Shown here: in pieces, positions 20,864 to 30,987 of the stretch
Numbering within the stretch: the stretch's first letter is position 1
Layout: every line of letters starts with the position of its first letter
From: Nakamurella sp.
GTDB lineage: Bacteria; Actinomycetota; Actinomycetes; Mycobacteriales; Nakamurellaceae
DNA length: 40,883 bases
Direction of reading: 5' to 3'
Assembly (NCBI GenBank): GCA_017848755.1
Contig: JAFIHI010000213.1
Span: 1 to 40,883, forward strand
Program-made: the position numbers and the translations under genes
The notes under the pieces: generated by a model
What the model was told of the DNA's origin: nothing
Databases searched by the model: none
The model's input: only the letters and a program-made list of their open reading frames with translations

Positions 20864-22267
20864 TCAGCCCAGGTCGTCCTCGGCCATCAGCCGCCGCGCG
20901 ATTTCGGTGATCGAGCCGGACAGCGACGGATAGACACTGAACGTGTACGCGAGATTCTTGACGGTAAGCCGGTTCTGCACCGCGACCGCGATCGGCAGGA
21001 TCAACTCAGAGGCCTCCGGCCCCACCACCACGCCACCGATCACGATCCCGGTCGCCGGCCGAACGATCAGCTTGACGAACCCGTGGCGCAACTCGCGCAT
21101 CTTCGACCGCGCGTTCGTCGCCAGCGGCAGCATCAGCACCCGGGCCGGCACGGTGCCCGCGTCGACCTCCGCCTGCGAAACGCCGACCGTCGCGATCTCC
21201 GGATGCGTGAAGACGTTGGCGGACACCAACTTCCGCTTCAGCGGCGGCGCACCTTCGCCGAGCGCGTGCCACATGGCGATCCGGCCCTGCATCGCCGCCA
21301 CCGACGCCAACATCAACACACCGGTGCAATCCCCCGCCGCGTAGATCCCGGGGACCGACGTGCGCGACACCCGATCGACCTGGATGAAACCGCCCGGGCC
21401 GGTGGCACACCCCACCCGCTCCAGACCGATGCCATCGGCATTGGGCACCGATCCGACCGTCATCAACGCATGCGAGCCGCTGATCTCCTCGCCGCCGGCC
21501 AGGCGCACGACGACACCATCGCCGTCGCGCCGCACCGCCTCCGCGCGCGAGCGTTTCGCCAACCGCACACCGCGTTCCACGAACACGGCCTCCAAAACCG
21601 CTGCCGCGTCGGCGTCCTCGCCCGGCAGCACCCGATCGCGACTGGACACCAACGTCACCGGCACGCCGATCTCCGTGTACGCCGACGCGAACTCCGCCCC
21701 CGTCACGCCGGAGCCGACGACGATCAGGTGCTCCGGCAGTTCGGTGAGCGCATAGACCTGGCGCCAGGTGAGGATCCGCTCGCCGTCCGGCACCGCATCC
21801 GGCAACACCCGCGGAGAGGCGCCGGTGGCGATCAGCACGACGTCGGCGTCGAGCTCGGTGCGCACCCCGTCCGCGGCCGAGATCCGGACCCGGTGACGCG
21901 CGAGACCCGGCTCTGGGTCGGCCAACTCGGCCGTCCCGCGGATCACGTCGACTCCCTCGGTGACGAGCCGGGATTCGATGTCCTCGGACTGCGCGCCGGC
22001 CAACGCCAACACCCGGGCGTTGACCGCCGCCAGATCCACCGTCACCGAGTCGGGCGGTACCGCGATGCCCAGATCCCCCGCCTCGCGCACCGCGGTCCGC
22101 GCCCCCGCGGACGCGATGAACGTCTTGGACGGGACGCAATCCGCGAGCACGCACGCCCCGCCCGGCGCATCCCGTTCGACGAGCGTCACGTCGCCGCCGT
22201 ATTGCGCGGCGACCAGCGCAGCCTCGTACCCGGCCGGGCCGCCTCCCATGATCACGATCTTGGTCAC
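20864..22267 (-). CDS. lpdA: LpdA-type NAD(P)H:quinone reductase / flavoprotein disulfide reductase
   Basis: Member of the pyridine nucleotide-disulfide oxidoreductase family closest in layout to mycobacterial LpdA, an NAD(P)H quinone reductase. The 467-residue product has the FAD motif IVIMGGGPAGYEAALVAAQ, a CxxxxC redox pair in GGACVLADCVPSK (Cys39 and Cys44), the NAD motif VVGSGVTGAEFASAY and GIYAAGDCTGVLMLASVAA. The C-terminal dimerisation domain has VYPSLSGSITEIA where true lipoamide dehydrogenases have the catalytic His-Glu (HPTLSE), so it is unlikely to be a classical Lpd. I use the GTG at 22267; a longer frame to 22318 is possible. It converges with glpK, 28 bases away. Confidence 0.9.
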   Translation of the reverse strand: MTKIVIMGGGPAGYEAALVAAQYGGDVTLVERDAPGGACVLADCVPSKTFIASAGARTAVREAGDLGIAVPPDSVTVDLAAVNARVLALAGAQSEDIESRLVTEGVDVIRGTAELADPEPGLARHRVRISAADGVRTELDADVVLIATGASPRVLPDAVPDGERILTWRQVYALTELPEHLIVVGSGVTGAEFASAYTEIGVPVTLVSSRDRVLPGEDADAAAVLEAVFVERGVRLAKRSRAEAVRRDGDGVVVRLAGGEEISGSHALMTVGSVPNADGIGLERVGCATGPGGFIQVDRVSRTSVPGIYAAGDCTGVLMLASVAAMQGRIAMWHALGEGAPPLKRKLVSANVFTHPEIATVGVSQAEVDAGTVPARVLMLPLATNARSKMRELRHGFVKLIVRPATGIVIGGVVVGPEASELILPIAVAVQNRLTVKNLAYTFSVYPSLSGSITEIARRLMAEDDLG

Positions 22268-22392
22268 CGCGGCGCTGCCTTTCGATGTGAACGTCCGATC
22301 CGAACTCCGACTGCCCATCCCGGGACGGTCCCGGTGGGCCCGACGACGGACACGACCGCGTCGACTCCCGAGGCCGGACGCCCCGAAGCCAC

Positions 22393-22398
22393 TACGCT
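22393..22398 (+). promoter_or_regulatory. Putative -10 box of the cyclotransferase-like gene
   Basis: TACGCT (TAnnnT) ends eight bases before the ATG at 22407. The same hexamer precedes mutA by seven bases. No -35 is evident. Confidence 0.4.
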
Positions 22399-22406
22399 AA
22401 ATGCTC

Positions 22407-22859
22407 ATGCCGCTCTACGCCGCATACGGGTCCAACATGGATCCGACGCAGATGCTGCAGCGCTGCCCGTCGTCCCCGATGGCGGGGACCGGCTGGCTGC
22501 GCGGCTGGCGGTTGACGTTCGGCGGTGAAGACCTCGGCTGGGAAGGCGCGCTCGCGACGGTCGTTCCCGAGACGGAATCGTCCGTCTTCGTCGTGCTCTA
22601 CGACGTCAGCCCTCGTGATGAGCCCCGCCTTGACTCGTGGGAGGGCGCCGATATCGGCCTGTACACGAAGGTGCGGTTGCGGATCGAGACCCAGGATTCG
22701 AGCGTCCTCGCCTGGCTGTATGCGCTGCGGGCCTACGAGGGCGGGCTGCCGTCGGCCCAGTATCTCGGCGTCATGGCCGATGCCGCCGAAGCCGCGGGCG
22801 CGCCCGCCGCATACGTCCGCGATCTGCGCCTGCGGCCCTGCCAGTCGCTGCGCGGTTGA
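22407..22859 (+). CDS. Gamma-glutamylcyclotransferase-like protein
   Basis: The 150-residue product belongs to the GGCT/AIG2-like fold. PLYAAYGSNMDPTQM (residues 2-16) is the glycine-rich substrate loop, and LDSWEGADIGLYTKVRL holds the likely catalytic glutamate in the usual EG context. Proteins of this family release 5-oxoproline from gamma-glutamyl compounds, but many bacterial members have no tested substrate. The ATG at 22407 is preceded by TACGCT eight bases upstream and no ribosome binding site, suggesting a leaderless transcript; an ATG at 22401 would be too close to the box. A similar gene lies beside lpdA in mycobacteria, and a GCS2-type ligase gene lies 1.5 kb downstream. Confidence 0.85.
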   Translation: MPLYAAYGSNMDPTQMLQRCPSSPMAGTGWLRGWRLTFGGEDLGWEGALATVVPETESSVFVVLYDVSPRDEPRLDSWEGADIGLYTKVRLRIETQDSSVLAWLYALRAYEGGLPSAQYLGVMADAAEAAGAPAAYVRDLRLRPCQSLRG

Positions 22860-22905
22860 CCGCCGCGGGTCCGGGCCGCCGCCCGTCAGGTCCGTCATCA
22901 ACGAA

Positions 22906-22921
22906 TATGACGATGTTCGCG
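22906..22921 (+). repeat. Inverted 16-base repeat, left copy
   Basis: TATGACGATGTTCGCG lies five bases before the stop codon end of the amidohydrolase gene. The same 16 bases occur inverted at 24156-24171. The first 13 bases recur inside two other genes. Confidence 0.7.
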
Positions 22922-22925
22922 CCGG

Positions 22926-24170
22926 TCAGGCCGGCGGCCAGGATTCCAGCACCGCATGCACCAGGGTGCGCACGCCGACCGCGATCGCCCGCTCGTCGGC
23001 GTGGAATCCCGGGGAGTGCAGATCGACCGGCTCGCTCACGCCGTCCCACACTCCCAGCCGTGCCAACGCTCCGGGCACCTGCTCCAGGATCACCGCGAAA
23101 TCCTCCGCACCGGAGGACTGCTCGACGTCCACCGCCGCCTCGGGGCCGATGCCGCCAGCAACCGCGGATCTGAGGGCGACGACCGCAGCCGAGTCGTTCA
23201 CCACGGGCGGCACGTCCCGCCGGTACGCGAGCCGATGGTCCGCGCCGAACGGGGCGAGCACCTCGCCGACCAGGCGGCGCACGAGCGCTTCGGCGTCGGC
23301 CCAGGCGGCCCGGTCGGCAATGCGCACCGTGCCCTTGGCGATGCCGTGCTGCGGAATGACATTGGCCGCGTCGCCGGCATGCACGGAACCCCACACCATG
23401 GTCACCCCTGCCTGCGCCGGCAGGTGCCGCGCCAGCAGGTAGGGCAGTTGCCCCGTCACCGCGGCGAGGGCGCCGACCACGTCGACGGTCCGCTGCGGCC
23501 GCGAGGTGTGCCCGCCGGGCCCGGTGACCGTCAGCTCGACCATGTCGCAGGCGGAGGTGATGGCCCCGGTCCGCAGGCCGATCCGGCCGACCGGCACGCC
23601 GGGATCGCAGTGCAGCGCGTAGGCGCGATCGACCGCCTCCAGCGCCCCGCTCGCGACGACATCGCCCGCACCGCCCGGCATCACCTCCTCGGCCGGCTGG
23701 AAGATCAGCCGGACCCGGCCGGGCAGCGCCGGCGCGGCGGCGAGCGCGAATGCGGCGCCGACCAGGACCGTCGTGTGCACGTCGTGCCCGCAGGCGTGCG
23801 CCACGCCCGGGACCGTCGACGCGAACGGAAGCCCGCTCTCCTCCGTCAACGGAAGGGCGTCGAGATCGGCGCGCAGGGCGATCGTCCGGCCATTGTCGAG
23901 ACCGGTAGCCGGGCCGATGTCGGCGATCAACCCGGTGCCGCACGGCAGCGGCTGCGCCGTGACGCCGATCGATGCCAGCGCGTCGGCGACGAGTTCCGTG
24001 GTGCTGTGTTCCTGCCGCGACAGCTCCGGGTGCGCATGGATCCGGCGGCGCAGCTCGACGAGCATCGGCAGTCGCGCGCGCATCACCGCATCGAGCCAGT
24101 CCGGCCCCCGGCCGGCCGCCGGATCGAGCACCATGTCCGGTGCGGGGGCTCCGGCCGCGAACATCGTCAT
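22926..24170 (-). CDS. M20-family amidohydrolase (AmiA/AmiB-like)
   Basis: Metal-dependent peptidase M20D/amidohydrolase that hydrolyses N-acyl amino acids or related amides. The 414-residue product shows the metal-binding motif AHACGHDVHTTVLVG, then LIFQPAEEVMPGGAGDV with the catalytic Glu-Glu pair, ALHCDPGVPVG, and the dimerisation-domain segment VTGPGGHTSRPQRTVDVVG. A C-terminal SSGAEDFAVILEQVPG supplies the last ligand region. The start is set at the ATG at 24170 (MTMFAAGAPAPD); an ATG at 24164 is an alternative and only a weak purine stretch precedes either. It converges with the cyclotransferase gene. An inverted 16-base repeat brackets the coding region almost exactly. Confidence 0.9.
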   Translation of the reverse strand: MTMFAAGAPAPDMVLDPAAGRGPDWLDAVMRARLPMLVELRRRIHAHPELSRQEHSTTELVADALASIGVTAQPLPCGTGLIADIGPATGLDNGRTIALRADLDALPLTEESGLPFASTVPGVAHACGHDVHTTVLVGAAFALAAAPALPGRVRLIFQPAEEVMPGGAGDVVASGALEAVDRAYALHCDPGVPVGRIGLRTGAITSACDMVELTVTGPGGHTSRPQRTVDVVGALAAVTGQLPYLLARHLPAQAGVTMVWGSVHAGDAANVIPQHGIAKGTVRIADRAAWADAEALVRRLVGEVLAPFGADHRLAYRRDVPPVVNDSAAVVALRSAVAGGIGPEAAVDVEQSSGAEDFAVILEQVPGALARLGVWDGVSEPVDLHSPGFHADERAIAVGVRTLVHAVLESWPPA

Positions 24171-24171
24171 A
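24156..24171 (-). repeat. Inverted 16-base repeat, right copy
   Basis: Reading the minus strand gives TATGACGATGTTCGCG, identical to 22906-22921. It contains the ATG start (24170) of the amidohydrolase, coding for MTMFA. Both copies are followed by CCGG-type sequence. Confidence 0.7.
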
Positions 24172-24379
24172 CTCGATCCGCCCTGTTCGGTACGCGCGCG
24201 GCGGACGGGTGCGACTGCGCAGTGAGCTGGGTCATGGCCTCTGTCATGGTCTCGGCGATCGCCGGCAGCACACGCCGACCGCATCACTATGGCACGCCGC
24301 GCGCATGCCGCAGAGCCCCGACTGTGGTTCGCTTGCGATGTGACGCACACCATAGCCGCGAGCACGATCGGGGGCCGCC

Positions 24380-25855
24380 GTGGGCGATGACATCGCGACC
24401 GCCACGTTCACCCGGGAGCAGCGCACGCGCTACCGGGACAAGATGCGACGCTGCCTCGACGTCTTCGAGACCATGTTGGTCGACCACACCTTCGACTTCG
24501 ACCGGCCGCTGACCGGGCTCGAGATCGAGCTGAACCTGGTGGGCGAGGACTGGCGGCCCGCGATGGCCAACGGCCGGGTGCTCGCCGCGATCGCGGATCC
24601 CGCGTACCAGACCGAGCTGGGCCGCTACAACATCGAACTCAACGTGCCACCGCGGCCGCTGCCCGGCGACTCCGCGCTGGAACTCGAAGAGTTGCTGCGG
24701 GTTTCGCTCGACCACGCGGACGCCCGGGCGCGGGAGGCGGGCGCGCGCATCGTCATGATCGGGATCCTGCCGACGCTGATGCCCGAGGATCTCACCGGCG
24801 ACTGGATGAGCGCCAACCCGCGTTACGAGGCGCTCGACGAGGCCGTGTTCGCCGCCCGGCGCGAGGATCTGGAGCTGGAGATCGCGGGTGTGGAACGGCT
24901 GCGGATGTTCTCGCCGACGATCGCGCCGGAGTCCGCGTGCACCTCCGTGCAACTACATCTGCAAGTGTCTCCGGCGGACTTCGCCGCGAACTGGAACGCC
25001 GCGCAGATCCTGGCCGGCCCGCAGCTCGCGCTCGGCGCGAACTCACCGTTCCTGTTCGGGAAGCGGCTGTGGGCCGAGACGCGCACCGAGTTGTTCCTGC
25101 AGGCGACGGACACCCGGTCTCCGGAGCTGAAGAACCAGGGGGTGCGACCACCGGTGTTCTTCGGCGAACGGTGGATCACCTCGATCTTCGACCTGTTCGA
25201 GGAGAACGTCCGGTACTTCCCCGCGCTGCTGCCGGAGGTGTCCGACGAGGACCCGGAGGCGGAGCTGGCGGCGGGCCGGGCGCCGAAGCTGCAGGAGCCC
25301 AGGCTGCATAACGGAACCGTGTACCGCTGGAATCGGCCCGTCTATGACGTCGTTTCTGGCGTTCCGCACCTGCGGGTGGAAAACCGCGTGCTGCCGGCCG
25401 GGCCCACCGTGGTGGACGTGATGGCGAACGCGGCGTTTTACTACGGGGCTCTGCGCATGCTCGCCTCCGACGAGCGCCCGGTGTGGACGAAGATGAGTTT
25501 CGATGCGGCGCAATCGAACTTCGCCGAGGGCGCCCGACTCGGGATCGACGCCGTGTTCTACTGGCCGGGCATCGGGACGGTGCCGTGGGACGAGCTCGTG
25601 CTGCGACGCCTGCTGCCGCTGGCCGAGGAGGGGCTGTCCCGGTGGGGGGTCTCGCGCGCCGTCCGGGATCGGTATCTGACGATCATCGAGGAGCGGGCGA
25701 AGCGGCGGGTGAACGGCGCCTCGTGGCAGGTCGACACGGTGTCGGCGCTGCAGGCGCGGGGGCTCGATCGGCCGCGGGCGCTGGCCGAGATGCTGCGGCT
25801 GTACGCGGAGGGCATGCACGCGAACGCGCCTGTCCATACGTGGGAGCTGCCCTGA
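24380..25855 (+). CDS. GCS2-family carboxylate-amine ligase (glutamate-cysteine ligase-like)
   Basis: The 491-residue product belongs to the GCS2 branch of ATP-dependent carboxylate-amine ligases. Family-like features are LTGLEIELNLVGEDWRPAMA (start of the ATP/substrate fold), YNIELNVPPRPL, SACTSVQLHLQVSP and HLRVENRVLPAGPTVVDVMA, the last holding the conserved Arg-x-Glu of the active site. Many actinobacteria carry this gene in addition to mycothiol genes, and the true substrate is mostly untested, so glutamate-cysteine ligase activity is a family label only. A GTG start at 24380 is used, with a G-rich stretch five to ten bases upstream. It is separated by 209 bases from the divergent amidohydrolase; no convincing promoter is seen there. 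Confidence 0.85.
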   Translation: MGDDIATATFTREQRTRYRDKMRRCLDVFETMLVDHTFDFDRPLTGLEIELNLVGEDWRPAMANGRVLAAIADPAYQTELGRYNIELNVPPRPLPGDSALELEELLRVSLDHADARAREAGARIVMIGILPTLMPEDLTGDWMSANPRYEALDEAVFAARREDLELEIAGVERLRMFSPTIAPESACTSVQLHLQVSPADFAANWNAAQILAGPQLALGANSPFLFGKRLWAETRTELFLQATDTRSPELKNQGVRPPVFFGERWITSIFDLFEENVRYFPALLPEVSDEDPEAELAAGRAPKLQEPRLHNGTVYRWNRPVYDVVSGVPHLRVENRVLPAGPTVVDVMANAAFYYGALRMLASDERPVWTKMSFDAAQSNFAEGARLGIDAVFYWPGIGTVPWDELVLRRLLPLAEEGLSRWGVSRAVRDRYLTIIEERAKRRVNGASWQVDTVSALQARGLDRPRALAEMLRLYAEGMHANAPVHTWELP

Positions 25856-25891
25856 GCCGGTGCACGTCGCCGACGCTGCGGGTGGGGCCGA

Positions 25892-25897
25892 TACGCT
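25892..25897 (+). promoter_or_regulatory. Putative -10 box of the mutA-mutB-meaB operon
   Basis: TACGCT followed by seven bases and the mutA ATG at 25905, with no ribosome binding site between. The box lies 36 bases after the GCS2 stop codon, so read-through from upstream remains possible. Confidence 0.45.
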
Positions 25898-25904
25898 CGA
25901 AGCC

Positions 25905-27788
25905 ATGACCGAGCGCTGTGCCCCGCCCGACGCGGATCGGCGGGCGTGGGAGGCCGCCGCCGCGTCCGTGCTGCGGAGGTCCGGGCGTCTTGCCGCGGAC
26001 GCGCCCGACTCCGAGGTGTGGCAGCGGCTGTCCCGCAGCACCGTGGAGGGCGTGCCGATTCCCGCGCTCGGAACCGCCGCGCTGGCCGCCGGTCTCGCGA
26101 CTTCCCCGGCGCTGGGCGCCGATCCGGGTGCGGCCCCGTTCCTGCGCGGGTCGACCGGGTCCGCCCGGTGGGATGTTCGCAGCCGCATCGCGGACCCGGA
26201 CCCCGCGCGGGCGCACGCCACGGTGGAGGCGGAATTGGCCGGTGGCGCGGACTCGCTATGGGTGGTGGTCGGCGAGGGCAGAACCTCGCCTGCCGATCTG
26301 GCCGCGGTTCTCGCCGACGTGCCCCTCGACCGCACCCCGATCGTGCTCGGCGCGCCCGCGAGCGACGCTGGCGGCGCCGATGACGCTGTTCACGCCGGGG
26401 CTCGCGTCCTGGCGACCACGGCGCGCGAGCGCGGCGTGGCGCTGCACCCGTCGGGCAGCATCGGCACGGATCCGATCGGCCGAATGGCGCGCCGGGCACT
26501 GGCCGGGGCGCCGCTGCCGTCCGCCGATGACGCGCGTTCTGTAGAGCGCTCGCTTGCCGGAACCGTCGCCGAAACAGTTGCCGAATCTGTGTCCGTCGCA
26601 ACGGATCTCGGCGTCGGCGCGCTCGTGGTCGACGGGACCGCCGTGCACGACGCAGGTGCCGGCGACGCCGGCGAGATCGGGTACTCGCTGGCGGTCGGAG
26701 CCGCCTACCTGCGCATGGTGACTGAGGCGGGCGTGGACATCGACGACGCGTGCCGCCTGCTCTCGTTCCGATTCGCGGCGACCGACGAGCAGTTCCCCAC
26801 CATCGCGAAACTCCGCGCGGCACGGCTGGCCTGGCACCGGGTCGCCGAGCTGTCCGGCGCGTCGCCCGCGGTGCGCGCGGCGCGGCAGCACGCCGTCACC
26901 TCGTCGGCGATGATGACGCGCTACGACAGTTACGTGAACATGCTCCGCGGCACCGTCGCTGCGTTCGCCGCAGCCGTGGGAGGCGCCGAGGCGATCACCG
27001 TGCAGCCGTTCGACGCCGTGCTCGGGATTCCCGAGGATTTCGGGAATCGCATGGCGAGCAACATCTCTGCGCTGCTCATCGGAGAGTCCCACCTCGACGC
27101 GGTCGCCGATCCGGCCGGCGGCGCGTACGCCGTGGAGATGCTCACCGCCTCGCTCGCCGAGGCGGCCTGGGCCGAGTTCGACGCGATCGAGTCGGCCGGC
27201 GGCATCCTCGCGGCGCTGGCCGACGGCTCCCTCGCCGAACGCGTCGCTGGTGTCCGGCTGGAGCGGGAGCGCCGGATCGCGACGCGCCGGCAGCCGATCA
27301 CTGGGGTGAGCGAGTTCCCGAATGCGGACGAGCACGCCGAGGATCTGCCAACGCGCCGTCCCGCGCCGGGCGAGCCGGTCCGGCGCTGGGCTGAGCCGTT
27401 CGAGGCGATGCGAGACGATCCGCCGCCGCGGCCGATCCGGCTGGTGCGGATCGGCACCGAGGCCGCCGCGTCGCCGCGGATGCTGTTCATCCGGAACCTG
27501 CTCGCGGCGGGCGGCATCGCGGTCGACATGTCGGACCCCGCAAGGACTTCGAACGATGGGCACGCCGTCATGGTGATCGTCGGCTCAGACGCGGACTACG
27601 CCGACGGGCTCGCCGAGATCGCGGCGGCCGTGCGAGCTGCCGGCGCACAGACGGTGTTGCTGGCGGGTCGACCGAAGGCGCTCCTCGCCGAGCTCCCCGA
27701 CGGGCTGATCGACGGCACGGTCGCGGCCGGCGACAACGTTCTCATGTTCCTGCGCACGGTGCGTACGGCCCTGGGAGGAGCCCGATGA
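25905..27788 (+). CDS. mutA: Methylmalonyl-CoA mutase small (beta) subunit
   Basis: Non-catalytic partner of MutB in the heterodimeric adenosylcobalamin-dependent methylmalonyl-CoA mutase. The 627-residue product has the mutase TIM-barrel part (about residues 60-460), including [20 protein letters not shown] and [20 protein letters not shown], and a degenerate C-terminal cobalamin-type domain from about 510. That domain lacks the DxHxxG cobalt-ligand motif, as expected for this subunit. The ATG at 25905 is preferred over the open frame from 25860 because of the TACGCT box seven bases upstream. The stop overlaps the mutB ATG (ATGA), which fits equimolar translation. Confidence 0.95.
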   Translation: MTERCAPPDADRRAWEAAAASVLRRSGRLAADAPDSEVWQRLSRSTVEGVPIPALGTAALAAGLATSPALGADPGAAPFLRGSTGSARWDVRSRIADPDPARAHATVEAELAGGADSLWVVVGEGRTSPADLAAVLADVPLDRTPIVLGAPASDAGGADDAVHAGARVLATTARERGVALHPSGSIGTDPIGRMARRALAGAPLPSADDARSVERSLAGTVAETVAESVSVATDLGVGALVVDGTAVHDAGAGDAGEIGYSLAVGAAYLRMVTEAGVDIDDACRLLSFRFAATDEQFPTIAKLRAARLAWHRVAELSGASPAVRAARQHAVTSSAMMTRYDSYVNMLRGTVAAFAAAVGGAEAITVQPFDAVLGIPEDFGNRMASNISALLIGESHLDAVADPAGGAYAVEMLTASLAEAAWAEFDAIESAGGILAALADGSLAERVAGVRLERERRIATRRQPITGVSEFPNADEHAEDLPTRRPAPGEPVRRWAEPFEAMRDDPPPRPIRLVRIGTEAAASPRMLFIRNLLAAGGIAVDMSDPARTSNDGHAVMVIVGSDADYADGLAEIAAAVRAAGAQTVLLAGRPKALLAELPDGLIDGTVAAGDNVLMFLRTVRTALGGAR

Positions 27789-29968
27789 GCGTGCCGAAAA
27801 CCTTTGCAGGGCTACCGCTCTGGGCTGCGGCGGCCGAACCTCGTATGGCCGAGAACATCGTCATACCCGATTCGGCAGCCCGAATCTCACCGGAGGGCAT
27901 CGCGATACGGCAGACGTATCGCGCAACAGACCTGGCCGGGATCGACCATCTGGACACGTATCCGGGGCTCGCGCCGTACCTGCGCGGGCCGTACCCCACC
28001 ATGTACACGACCCGGCCGTGGACCATCCGCCAGTACGCCGGATTCTCCACGGCGGAGGAGTCCAACGCGTTCTACCGGCGCAACCTGGCGGCCGGGCAAA
28101 AGGGCCTGTCGGTCGCCTTCGACCTGCCCACCCACCGCGGCTACGATTCCGACAACCCGCGGGTGGCAGGCGATGTCGGCATGGCCGGGGTGGCGATCGA
28201 CTCGATCGTGGACATGCGCCAGCTGTTCGACTCGATCCCGCTGGGCGATGTGTCGGTGTCGATGACGATGAATGGCGCGGTGCTGCCGATCCTCGCGCTG
28301 TACATCGTGACCGCCGAGGAGCAGGGCGTGGCGCCGGAGAACCTGGCCGGGACCATCCAGAACGACATCCTCAAGGAGTTCATGGTCCGCAATACCTACA
28401 TCTATCCGCCGGCGCCGAGCATGCGGATCATCTCCGACATCTTCGCGTACACGACGGCGAGAATGCCGAAGTTCAACTCGATCTCGATCTCCGGCTACCA
28501 CATCCAGGAGGCCGGCGCGACGGCCGATCTGGAGCTCGCGTACACGCTGGCCGATGGGATCGAATACGTCCGCGCCGGGGTCGGGGCCGGCCTCGACGTG
28601 GACGAGTTCGCGCCACGGCTGTCGTTCTTCTTCGGGATCGGCATGTCGTTCTTCACCGAGGTCGCGAAACTCCGTGCGGCGCGGCTGCTCTGGCACGAGC
28701 TGATGGCCGAGTTCGGGCCGCGGAACCCGAAGTCATCTGGCTTACGGACGCACTGCCAGACGTCCGGCTGGTCGCTCACCGCGCAGGACGCGTTCAACAA
28801 TGTGGCCCGCACCTGCATCGAGGCGATGGCTGCGACGCAGGGACACACCCAGTCGCTACACACCAACGCGCTGGACGAGGCGATCGCGCTGCCGACCGAC
28901 TTTTCCGCGCGCATCGCCCGGAACACACAGCTGGTGTTGCAACAGGAATCGGGAACCTGCGCGATCATCGACCCGTGGGGCGGGTCGTACTACGTCGAGT
29001 CGCTCACCGCCGAACTCGCCGCCCGCGCGCGCAACCACATCGCCGAGATTGCGGCGGCCGGCGGCATGGCGAAGGCGATCGAGGCCGGCATCCCCAAGCT
29101 GCGGATCGAGGAGGCGGCGGCGCGGGTGCAGGCCCGCATCGACTCGGGCGCGCAGACGGTGGTCGGGGTGAACGCGTTCCGGGTGGAGCGCGAGGAGCCG
29201 TTCGACGTGCTCACGGTGGACAACCATGCGGTGCGGGCGGCGCAGATCGCGAAGCTCGAGAAGCTGCGCGCCGACAGGGATTCCGCGGTCGTGGCGCGTG
29301 CGCTGGATGCGCTGACGGCAGCGGCTGCCGCCGCGGCCTCGAACCCCGCCGACCTATCCAGCAACCTGCTCGCGCTCGCGGTGGATGCCGCCCGTGCCCA
29401 GGCGACGGTTGGCGAGATCTCGCTCGCCCTGGAGAAAGTCTTCGGACGGCACACCGCGGTGATCCGTACGATCTCTGGTGTGTACCGCTCCGAGGCCGGC
29501 GAGGCAGACGCCATCGCGAAAGTCCTTGCAGCCACGGCCGATTTCGAGGCCGCACACGGACGGCGGCCGCGGATGTTGGTGGCCAAGATCGGCCAGGACG
29601 GCCACGACCGCGGGCAGAAGGTGATCGTCACGGCCTTCGCCGACCTCGGCTTCGATGTGGATGTGGGTCCGCTCTTCGCCACCCCGGAGGAGGTCGCGCG
29701 GCAGGCCGTGGACGCGGACGTGCATATCGTCGGGGTATCCACCCTCGCCGCCGGGCACTTGACGCTCGTGCCCGCGTTGCGCGACGCGCTGGCGGCGGAG
29801 GGCCGGCCGGAGATCATGATCGTGGCCGGTGGGGTGATCCCGCCGGGCGATGTCGCGGCGGTGAAAGCCGCCGGGGCCAGCGCGGTCTTCGGTCCCGGCA
29901 CGGTGATCGCCGACGCTGCGCTCGAGTTGCTCGCCGACCTGAACGCCCGGCTGGCGTCCGCATCGTGA
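27785..29968 (+). CDS. mutB: Methylmalonyl-CoA mutase large (alpha, catalytic) subunit
   Basis: Catalyses the cobalamin-dependent interconversion of (R)-methylmalonyl-CoA and succinyl-CoA. The 727-residue protein has the substrate-binding barrel with [20 protein letters not shown] and [20 protein letters not shown]. The C-terminal cobalamin domain carries the base-off/His-on motif [10 protein letters not shown] (Asp605, His607, Gly610) and later IIVAGG-like [18 protein letters not shown] precedes the ATG at 27785. Length matches the family. It overlaps mutA upstream and meaB downstream by four bases each. Propionyl-CoA carboxylase genes in the same window would supply its substrate; a methylmalonyl-CoA epimerase is not visible here. 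Confidence 0.97.
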   Translation: MSVPKTFAGLPLWAAAAEPRMAENIVIPDSAARISPEGIAIRQTYRATDLAGIDHLDTYPGLAPYLRGPYPTMYTTRPWTIRQYAGFSTAEESNAFYRRNLAAGQKGLSVAFDLPTHRGYDSDNPRVAGDVGMAGVAIDSIVDMRQLFDSIPLGDVSVSMTMNGAVLPILALYIVTAEEQGVAPENLAGTIQNDILKEFMVRNTYIYPPAPSMRIISDIFAYTTARMPKFNSISISGYHIQEAGATADLELAYTLADGIEYVRAGVGAGLDVDEFAPRLSFFFGIGMSFFTEVAKLRAARLLWHELMAEFGPRNPKSSGLRTHCQTSGWSLTAQDAFNNVARTCIEAMAATQGHTQSLHTNALDEAIALPTDFSARIARNTQLVLQQESGTCAIIDPWGGSYYVESLTAELAARARNHIAEIAAAGGMAKAIEAGIPKLRIEEAAARVQARIDSGAQTVVGVNAFRVEREEPFDVLTVDNHAVRAAQIAKLEKLRADRDSAVVARALDALTAAAAAAASNPADLSSNLLALAVDAARAQATVGEISLALEKVFGRHTAVIRTISGVYRSEAGEADAIAKVLAATADFEAAHGRRPRMLVAKIGQDGHDRGQKVIVTAFADLGFDVDVGPLFATPEEVARQAVDADVHIVGVSTLAAGHLTLVPALRDALAAEGRPEIMIVAGGVIPPGDVAAVKAAGASAVFGPGTVIADAALELLADLNARLASAS

Positions 29969-30987
29969 CACCGGGCGAGGGTCGCGAGCCGAACAGCGTC
30001 ATGGACGTCATGGCCGTCCGCGCACTCGCCGACGCCGTGCGCGGCGGCGACCGGCCGGCACTCGCCCGCGCGATCACCCTCATCGAATCGACCCGGGCCG
30101 ACCACCGCGCCGCTGCCCGGGAGTTGCTGTCCGTGCTCACCGGACCCGCGGCCGAAGCCGACACCGGCTGGCGCGTCGGCATTTCCGGCGTTCCCGGCGT
30201 CGGCAAGTCGACCTTCATCGAGACCCTCGGCACCATGCTGACCGGCCGTGGACACCGCGTCGGCGTGCTCGCCATCGACCCGTCCTCGGTGCGCACCGGA
30301 GGGTCCGTACTCGGCGACAAGACCCGCATGCCAAGGCTTTCCGCGGACGAGAACGCGTTCATCCGGCCGTCGCCCGCCGCCGGGACACTAGGCGGCGTCG
30401 CGCGCGCCACCGCGCAAACCATCCCGCTGCTCGAGGCCGCCGGATATGACGTCGTTCTCGTGGAAACGGTCGGAGTCGGACAGTCGGAGACCACGGCGGC
30501 TTCCATGGTGGACACCTTCCTGCTGCTCGGGCTCGCCCGTTCCGGCGACCAGCTCCAGGGCATCAAACGCGGTGTGCTGGAGATCGCGGACGTCATCGCC
30601 ATCAACAAGGCCGACGGAGATCACGCGGGCGACGCGCGCTCCGCCGCGAAGGAACTCGCCGGCGCGCTGCGGCTCATCCACGCCGGGTCCGGGTCGTGGA
30701 TCCCGCCCGTGGTCACCTGCTCAGGCCTGACGGGCGACGGCGTGGACGAGGTCTGGAACCTGGTGGCCCGGCACCGCGAGTTCATGGGGGCGGCGGGCAT
30801 CGCGGGCAAGCGCAGCGCCCAACGCTGGGACCTGACGGGCGCCCTCGTCACCGACGCGCTACTTGCCCGCCTCGCTCACTCCCCGGCGGTGCGCGCCGCG
30901 CGCGGACGGCTCCGGCCCCAGGTGCTGGCCGGCGCCGTCACCCCCGTCGCCGCCGCCGACGACATTCTCGCCGCCCTCGACACATAG
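29965..30987 (+). CDS. meaB: MeaB-type GTPase, chaperone of methylmalonyl-CoA mutase
   Basis: G3E-family GTPase that protects and reloads the cobalamin site of MutAB. The 340-residue product has Walker [19 protein letters not shown], the [20 protein letters not shown] stretch (switch region), a Walker B-like [13 protein letters not shown] and the guanine-specificity motif [10 protein letters not shown] (NKAD). The GTG at 29965 overlaps the mutB stop as GTGA and is favoured; ATG codons at 30001 and 30010 are alternatives giving 328 or 325 residues. No ribosome binding site precedes the GTG, consistent with coupling. It is the last gene before the 367-base gap to the CRISPR operon. Confidence 0.94.
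   Translation: MTPGEGREPNSVMDVMAVRALADAVRGGDRPALARAITLIESTRADHRAAARELLSVLTGPAAEADTGWRVGISGVPGVGKSTFIETLGTMLTGRGHRVGVLAIDPSSVRTGGSVLGDKTRMPRLSADENAFIRPSPAAGTLGGVARATAQTIPLLEAAGYDVVLVETVGVGQSETTAASMVDTFLLLGLARSGDQLQGIKRGVLEIADVIAINKADGDHAGDARSAAKELAGALRLIHAGSGSWIPPVVTCSGLTGDGVDEVWNLVARHREFMGAAGIAGKRSAQRWDLTGALVTDALLARLAHSPAVRAARGRLRPQVLAGAVTPVAAADDILAALDT

Noticed and set aside
28018..29964. Upstream part of the long open frame that ends as meaB
   Set aside because: The stretch before 29965 is the +1 shadow of mutB; only the part from 29965 has GTPase motifs.
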